64,000 nt of DNA, taken from positions 51,652 through 115,651 of the forward strand of contig JACQZE010000004.1 of NCBI GenBank assembly GCA_016207885.1, in the 5' to 3' direction. The notes under the pieces are model-generated. The model was not told where the DNA came from, did not search any database, and saw only the letters and a program-made list of their open reading frames with translations. This DNA is from Nitrospirota bacterium. GTDB lineage: Bacteria; Nitrospirota; Thermodesulfovibrionia; UBA6902. Shown piece by piece: positions 59,833 through 64,000 of this stretch (positions are counted from its first letter, which is position 1; each line of letters opens with the position of its first letter). The position numbers and the translations under genes were made by a program.

Positions 59833-60880
59833 GTATAATTCTCCCCTGATAAGTATTTAACGCGCTCTTTAATGCTGCATCCTCTGTAATGGCTCTCTCT
59901 ATCCCCATGTCCGCAAGCAGCTTCACATATTCGATCGTCTTGCTTGTGAGCGCCTGAGTGGATGTCCTCGGATACGCGCCCGGCATGTTGGCAACGGCAT
60001 AATGTATGACCCCGTCAATAGTATAAACCGGATCGGTATGAGTTGTGGGCCTTGTCGTCTCAGCGCAACCGCCCTGATCAACCGCCACATCTACAATGAC
60101 AGAACCCTTCTTCATTTTTGAAACAAGTTCTTTTGATATCAATTTAGGCGCCTTTGCTCCTGTGACAAGGACAGCGCCGATAACTACGTCAGCTTCCATG
60201 ACTTCGGCTCTTATATTTTCGTCAGTAGAAAGAAGTGTTCTTACCCTGCCCCCAAATATTTTTTTGATCTCATCAAGTTTAGCAGAGCTTTTATTGATAA
60301 TCGTAATCTCCGCGCCCATGCCGTATGCGACCTTTAGCGCGCTCATGCCAACATTGCCTGCGCCAAGTATAAGCACCTTTGCAGACTGCGCGCCTTCGAC
60401 ACTCGACATAAGAACGCCCTCTCCGCCGTGTACCTTCTGCAGAAAGTTGGCAGCCATGACAGGCGCCATCTTGCCTGCTATCTCACTCATAGGTTTTAAC
60501 AAGGGCAATCCGCCGTCAGCCTCGAGCGTTTCATATGCCAATCCGGTTATCTTGCTGCTCAGGAGAAAATCTATCAGGCCGGGGTTCGGGGCGAGATGAA
60601 GGTATGTAAAGAGAGCCTGCCCTTGGCGAAAGAGGTCATATTCCGAAGCCAGAGGTTCCTTTACCTTCAGGATAAGGTCCGCATCATTAAAGAGTTCCGG
60701 CTTGCCGGCCATCACAGCCCCAGCCTTCTCATATTCAATATCAGAGAAACCGCTGCCCTCTCCGGCAGACCTCTCGATGAGTATATGATGCCCGCTATTT
60801 TTCAGCCCGCTGACGCCTGAGGGTGTTATCGCCACCCTGTGCTCTTCTTCCTTTATCTCTTTTGGAACGCCTATTATCAT
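59807..60880 (-). CDS. ald: Alanine dehydrogenase
   Basis: NAD-dependent reversible deamination of L-alanine to pyruvate and ammonia. About 357 residues. Motifs: MIIGVPKEIKEEEHRVAITP, the Rossmann glycine loop LILGAGNVGMSALK, and the DVAVDQGGCAETTRPTTHTD catalytic segment. Start chosen at ATG 60880; the longer frame to 60934 runs into a repeat. Ald is typically a hexamer in the cytoplasm. Confidence 0.96.
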   Translation of the reverse strand: MIIGVPKEIKEEEHRVAITPSGVSGLKNSGHHILIERSAGEGSGFSDIEYEKAGAVMAGKPELFNDADLILKVKEPLASEYDLFRQGQALFTYLHLAPNPGLIDFLLSSKITGLAYETLEADGGLPLLKPMSEIAGKMAPVMAANFLQKVHGGEGVLMSSVEGAQSAKVLILGAGNVGMSALKVAYGMGAEITIINKSSAKLDEIKKIFGGRVRTLLSTDENIRAEVMEADVVIGAVLVTGAKAPKLISKELVSKMKKGSVIVDVAVDQGGCAETTRPTTHTDPVYTIDGVIHYAVANMPGAYPRTSTQALTSKTIEYVKLLADMGIERAITEDAALKSALNTYQGRIIHESVIGKK

Positions 60881-60939
60881 GGAGAAATAATATCTGAAAC
60901 TTCTGGTGTTATCAACTATTGGCTCTAATACCATACCTT

Positions 60940-61038
60940 GTCATTCCGGCGGCTCCGTCCAGCCTAATGTTGGCTTGTCCGGAATCATCTTGCTTGCAGA
61001 CTCCCGATACCCAAAGGGCACAGGCAAGCGGGAGTGAC
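60940..61038. repeat. Dispersed palindromic repeat, copy with nested 24-bp segment
   Basis: GTCATTCCGGC, then the 24-bp segment 60951-60974 that is nearly identical to that at 3895-3918, then TTGTCCGGAATC. The right arm is degenerate and ends with GGAGTGAC. Located between epsI and ald. Confidence 0.8.
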
Positions 61039-61055
61039 AGTCATGGTGTATGATA

Positions 61056-61718
61056 TTAATTCTTTCCGAAAATATAATCAGCCTGCTCAGGAGTGAGCGC
61101 GCCGCTCAGGTCATTGACAAGTTTACGGGCAAGGGCAAGTCCCTGCTCAATATCATCTCCGGCTATCGGGATATCAAGACGGACAAGCAGCCCTGTGTTC
61201 TTCTTATCAAAGAGAGAGAAGAAAAGCTGCTTCATCTTCTGCTCCGCCCAGTTGGTTACAACCTTCTTGTCTATTGAGATCCAGTAAATGATCAGGGTCT
61301 TCTCTCCTTTGCTGCGGTGCTCTGCAAAAAAAGTGTTTGCGTTGATCATTCGGCATGAGGCATTTAATTCGGTATCATCCATTTCTTTGACCTTGTAGCC
61401 GGAACTTCTGAAACATCCGTTAGGATAGTGAAAGTCCCTTGCATTAATGATCATAAAAAGAAGATCCTTTTTCTCCTTGTCAGTATACCTGTATGCAAGA
61501 GCCTCACTTATAAATTCATATCCCGCACCCTGCAGGTTTATCCTGAACTTCTCAGACAGATCAACTCCTTTCCAGCCTGCAAATGCATCCGGCATTACAA
61601 GGCCTGGGATAAATCTTGAGCCTTTGTATTCGGCCTGCTTAGGCACGGCAAAGCTGTAGACAGCTGCTGCTGATAACAGAACTGCCGCTATAAGGATCTT
61701 CGCATTCTTATTCATCAT
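61056..61718 (-). CDS. EpsI-type exosortase-associated protein
   Basis: A 220-residue secreted or membrane-anchored protein. N-terminal hydrophobic helix (about 8-26), then the EpsI domain: GWKGVDL, then ALAYRYTDKE, HYPNGCFRSSGYKV and the basic KTLIIYWI. EpsI domains are usually fused to or encoded beside exosortases and take part in EPS export or processing. Overlaps the upstream exosortase gene by 11 nt. Confidence 0.88.
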   Translation of the reverse strand: MMNKNAKILIAAVLLSAAAVYSFAVPKQAEYKGSRFIPGLVMPDAFAGWKGVDLSEKFRINLQGAGYEFISEALAYRYTDKEKKDLLFMIINARDFHYPNGCFRSSGYKVKEMDDTELNASCRMINANTFFAEHRSKGEKTLIIYWISIDKKVVTNWAEQKMKQLFFSLFDKKNTGLLVRLDIPIAGDDIEQGLALARKLVNDLSGALTPEQADYIFGKN

Positions 61719-62553
61719 CAGCCTTTTCAGGCTTACACCTGTTGAGCATCATCTCAACATATATGAGCCCTAATATAGTGATCATGAATATAATGACACC
61801 GCTGAAAATATGAAAAAAGCCCCGGCCTGCTTCTTCACCGAAATAAAAGGTTATAAGGCAAAGTGTGATGACACGGATAAGGTTGCCGGTCAGCGCGAGA
61901 GGAGTAATTATCGCGGCAAGTATTATTTTCTTGAATAACCCCGCCCTTATTAAATATATATAGACAAATGAAAGAGAGAGCATGGCGATGAGAGAGCGGA
62001 AACCGCTGCATGCAGAAGCCATATACAAATCCTTATACCCGATCGAAAGTAGCAGCCCTTCCCTTTTTATCGGATAATTGAAGAAGCCCAGAATACCTTC
62101 AACAGCAAATGATACTCCGTATCTCATGGGAAGCGTGATGCTGTCAAGGATGCCAGCGGGCGGCGGTACGAGAAACAGGAGGTACAATATGGGAAATGAT
62201 AAAGCTTTGGCAATCTTGCTTCCGTAAAGATAACCTGTCAAACCGAATAGAACAGGAACAAGCGAGAAGATGAAGATGAGGTCATAGCCCCTTCGCCACC
62301 CGAAGATAAAAATCATTACCCCGACAAGAAGCAGAAAAAAACTTACGAATATTCCGGCAGCGCTCTCTTTCTCTTCTTGAAGCAGTTTGTTAAGGGCTTC
62401 TCGTTTTTGCCAGGCAAGATAAAGGGATATTGGAAGAATGAAATAGATATGGGAGTAATCCTCTAACGCCCAGTTGGTCTTGCCAAAATACAGGTTATGA
62501 AATACAGGGGCATACAGGACGGCTGCTAAAATCCAAATTAAAGAGTTAATCAT
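61708..62553 (-). CDS. Exosortase (XrtA-like)
   Basis: Integral-membrane transpeptidase that processes PEP-CTERM proteins. 281 residues, about eight membrane helices. The catalytic triad is visible: Cys in ASACSGFRSLIAM, Arg in TGNLIRVITL and His in GRGFFHIFSGVI. It is encoded with EpsI. No PEP-CTERM target protein was noticed in the window. Confidence 0.92.
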   Translation of the reverse strand: MINSLIWILAAVLYAPVFHNLYFGKTNWALEDYSHIYFILPISLYLAWQKREALNKLLQEEKESAAGIFVSFFLLLVGVMIFIFGWRRGYDLIFIFSLVPVLFGLTGYLYGSKIAKALSFPILYLLFLVPPPAGILDSITLPMRYGVSFAVEGILGFFNYPIKREGLLLSIGYKDLYMASACSGFRSLIAMLSLSFVYIYLIRAGLFKKIILAAIITPLALTGNLIRVITLCLITFYFGEEAGRGFFHIFSGVIIFMITILGLIYVEMMLNRCKPEKADDE

Positions 62554-62596
62554 TTCTTATTCTCGCCTCCTCTGTAAAAAGGCAAGAATAAAAAAA

Positions 62597-62932
62597 CTAA
62601 TCGAAATCAGGAAATATTTTTACGCTTACCTCTTTGCCGTCATCAAGTTTCTGAACCGCTGAAAGAATGCCTCCCTCAATATACGAAAGGTTAAAGCTCC
62701 CGAACCCGTCGATTACAAGGCTCTTCGCGTCAGAAGGGCATCCATTTTCACAGCCTGCAACACCCCTGATCATCCTCGGGATGAGCTGCTCAATATCAAG
62801 CGCGGAGAGGTCCACCCCGTGCTTCGAGCCGAAATCAATAATATCTTTGGCATCTTTAACCGCATTGAACTTAAACGGATTCTCTACATCTACAGAAAAA
62901 GACTGCTTCCCGATACTTACATCTATCTCCAT
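62597..62932 (-). CDS. Conserved-looking hypothetical protein with Cys pair
   Basis: A 111-residue acidic, soluble protein that I do not recognise. A CENGCP motif near residue 76 and an otherwise beta-rich sequence could bind a metal, but no family can be named. It is 14 nt downstream of rdgB on the same strand, so it is probably cotranscribed with it. Confidence 0.6.
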   Translation of the reverse strand: MEIDVSIGKQSFSVDVENPFKFNAVKDAKDIIDFGSKHGVDLSALDIEQLIPRMIRGVAGCENGCPSDAKSLVIDGFGSFNLSYIEGGILSAVQKLDDGKEVSVKIFPDFD

Positions 62933-62946
62933 ATGAGACCTCCGGT

Positions 62947-63561
62947 TTATTTATCTTTTCGTTTTTTTGCTGTTTTCTCTTCCAGATAATTCTGGAGTTC
63001 CCTGAGCGCCAGCGCCCTGTGGCTGATAACATTCTTTTCATCATCAGCCATCTCTGCGAATGTCCGGTCATGGCCTTCAGGAAAGAAGAGAGGATCATAT
63101 CCGAAACCATTGTGACCCCTATTCTCTCTGCCGAGCCTGCCTTTGATGTATCCGGTGAATGTATGAACCTCTCCATTGTGAGCAAGTGCGATACAGCAGA
63201 CAAACCTGGCGCCGCGCTTTTCGTCGGGAATATCTTTAAGCTCATCAAGAAGCTTTCTGTTATTGGCTGTGTCATCCGCCGGCTCCCCTGCGTAGCGTGC
63301 TGAATAAACACCCGGCGCGCCGCCGAGCGCGTCAACCTCAAGCCCTGAATCATCGGCTATGGCAGCCATCCCTGTTTTTGCGGCTATGAACTCCGCTTTT
63401 TTCAGAGCATTCGCCTCAAATGTGTCGCCGTCTTCAACTACATCTCCATACTCGGGGAAATCATCAAGCGTATATATCCGCGAATCCGGATCCGCCCGGT
63501 TCAGGATATTCTTCATCTCACGGATCTTCTTCCTGTTTTTTGTGGCTAAGACAAAATCCAT
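62947..63561 (-). CDS. rdgB: XTP/dITP diphosphatase
   Basis: Hydrolyses non-canonical purine nucleoside triphosphates (XTP, dITP, ITP) to monophosphates. 204 residues. Motifs: LATKNRKKIREMKNIL, DTFEANALKKAEF, ADDSGLEVDALGGAPGVYSA, FGYDPLFFPEGHDRTFAEM, and the terminal ISHRALALRELQ. Downstream of pdxA in the same direction. Confidence 0.96.
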   Translation of the reverse strand: MDFVLATKNRKKIREMKNILNRADPDSRIYTLDDFPEYGDVVEDGDTFEANALKKAEFIAAKTGMAAIADDSGLEVDALGGAPGVYSARYAGEPADDTANNRKLLDELKDIPDEKRGARFVCCIALAHNGEVHTFTGYIKGRLGRENRGHNGFGYDPLFFPEGHDRTFAEMADDEKNVISHRALALRELQNYLEEKTAKKRKDK

Positions 63562-63566
63562 AACGC

Positions 63567-64000
63567 TTAATTCTTGCCTTTTAACTTTATTTTAGATGCA
63601 AGTTTTATCGCCTCGATCATACTCGAGGGGTTTGCTTTATTCTGCCATGCTATATCAAAAGCCGTCCCGTGATCAGGCGAGGTTCTGATGAACGGCAGAC
63701 CTAATGTAACATTTACACCGGTATCAAACGCAAGCATCTTAAAAGGTATTAATCCCTGGTCATGATACATGCTTACAACCAGATCAAACTCGCCTTCATA
63801 AGCCTTGTGAAAGATAACATCAGGAGGGTACGGGCCTGAGACATACATATCATCCGCGGATGCGTCTTCGATCGCAGGGATTATGGAGTCTCTCTCCTCA
63901 TTGCCAAACAGTCCTGATTCACCTGCATGAGGGTTCAGGCCTGCTACGCCGATCACAGGTTTATCGATGCCGAGGATGGAGGCAGCCTTTACAGCATGCC
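63567..64000 (-). CDS. pdxA: 4-hydroxythreonine-4-phosphate dehydrogenase, C-terminal part
   Basis: Partial, cut by the window edge; it continues beyond 64000. PdxA oxidises 4-phosphohydroxy-L-threonine in pyridoxal-5-phosphate synthesis. Visible: [46 protein letters not shown] and [20 protein letters not shown], including metal-binding His/Asp. Ends 5 nt before rdgB. Confidence 0.96.
   Translation of the reverse strand, partial: HAVKAASILGIDKPVIGVAGLNPHAGESGLFGNEERDSIIPAIEDASADDMYVSGPYPPDVIFHKAYEGEFDLVVSMYHDQGLIPFKMLAFDTGVNVTLGLPFIRTSPDHGTAFDIAWQNKANPSSMIEAIKLASKIKLKGKN

Noticed and set aside
3884-61038. CRISPR array from the GTCATTCCGG repeats
   Set aside because: Copies are dispersed by kilobases, palindromic and without regular spacers or cas genes.

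Overview
The window looks like a chromosomal segment of an anaerobic or microaerophilic Gram-negative bacterium. The best guess from gene content is a Nitrospirota (Thermodesulfovibrionia-like) or deltaproteobacterial lineage. The evidence is a split complex I with a hydrogenase-type NuoEF, futalosine-pathway MqnA, an exosortase with EpsI, system II cytochrome c assembly (ResB/CcsA), haem-binding histidine kinases, many PAS-domain signalling proteins, and dispersed short palindromic repeats between genes. This is inference; no 16S or ribosomal marker is present.

Layout. 1-2.8 kb: two DUF4143 ATPases, each bordered by a copy of the 3' end of the neighbouring TPR gene. 2.8-10.9 kb: housekeeping genes (TPR protein, xseB, xseA, rpe, PASTA protein, DUF116, fmt, def, queF, thiD, NUDIX). 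10.9-29 kb: signalling (PAS-GGDEF cyclase, REC-PAS-GAF-HD-GYP protein, CheY-like regulator, four histidine kinases, a K+ channel), with a glycosyltransferase, ResB/CcsA and a HesB-like protein between, ending in tRNA-Leu(GAG). 29-40 kb: nuoABCD-TPR-nuoHIJKLMN on the minus strand, without nuoEFG. 40-42.2 kb: an AAA ATPase/PIN-like gene pair with MazG and DinD gene fragments beside it. 42.4-53.6 kb: haem histidine kinase, RsbW-like ATPase, DRTGG protein, PHP protein, (inserted dinD plus a Cys-rich small gene), HATPase protein, a receiver-NuoE fusion, a [2Fe-2S] protein, a HydB-type NuoF and NuoG. 53.6-64 kb: lipoprotein propeller, rtcB with an in-frame UGA, mqnA, a lone nuclease-like gene, small membrane proteins, OM barrel, ald, epsI/exosortase, rdgB and the end of pdxA.

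The strongest discovery is rtcB (54562-56001). It is full length and conserved throughout except for one in-frame UGA, exactly at the codon for the invariant metal-binding Cys of the GYDINC motif. A 10-bp hairpin with an 11-nt loop that begins with G follows 26 nt downstream, as expected of a bacterial SECIS. The simplest reading is a selenocysteine RNA ligase.

The second is the NADH-module cluster. A receiver domain is fused to the [2Fe-2S] NuoE subunit, in a gene neighbourhood that I know from electron-bifurcating [FeFe]-hydrogenase operons, but with an NuoG-like subunit whose formate-dehydrogenase-type active-site residue is replaced by Gly. It begins with a c-type-haem histidine kinase, which suggests redox phosphosignalling aimed directly at the NADH-oxidising module. 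Third, the AAA/PIN pair looks like an uncharacterised two-gene defence or toxin module. Smaller observations concern operator-like palindromes, putative leaderless starts, nested repeat elements and paralogous kinases.
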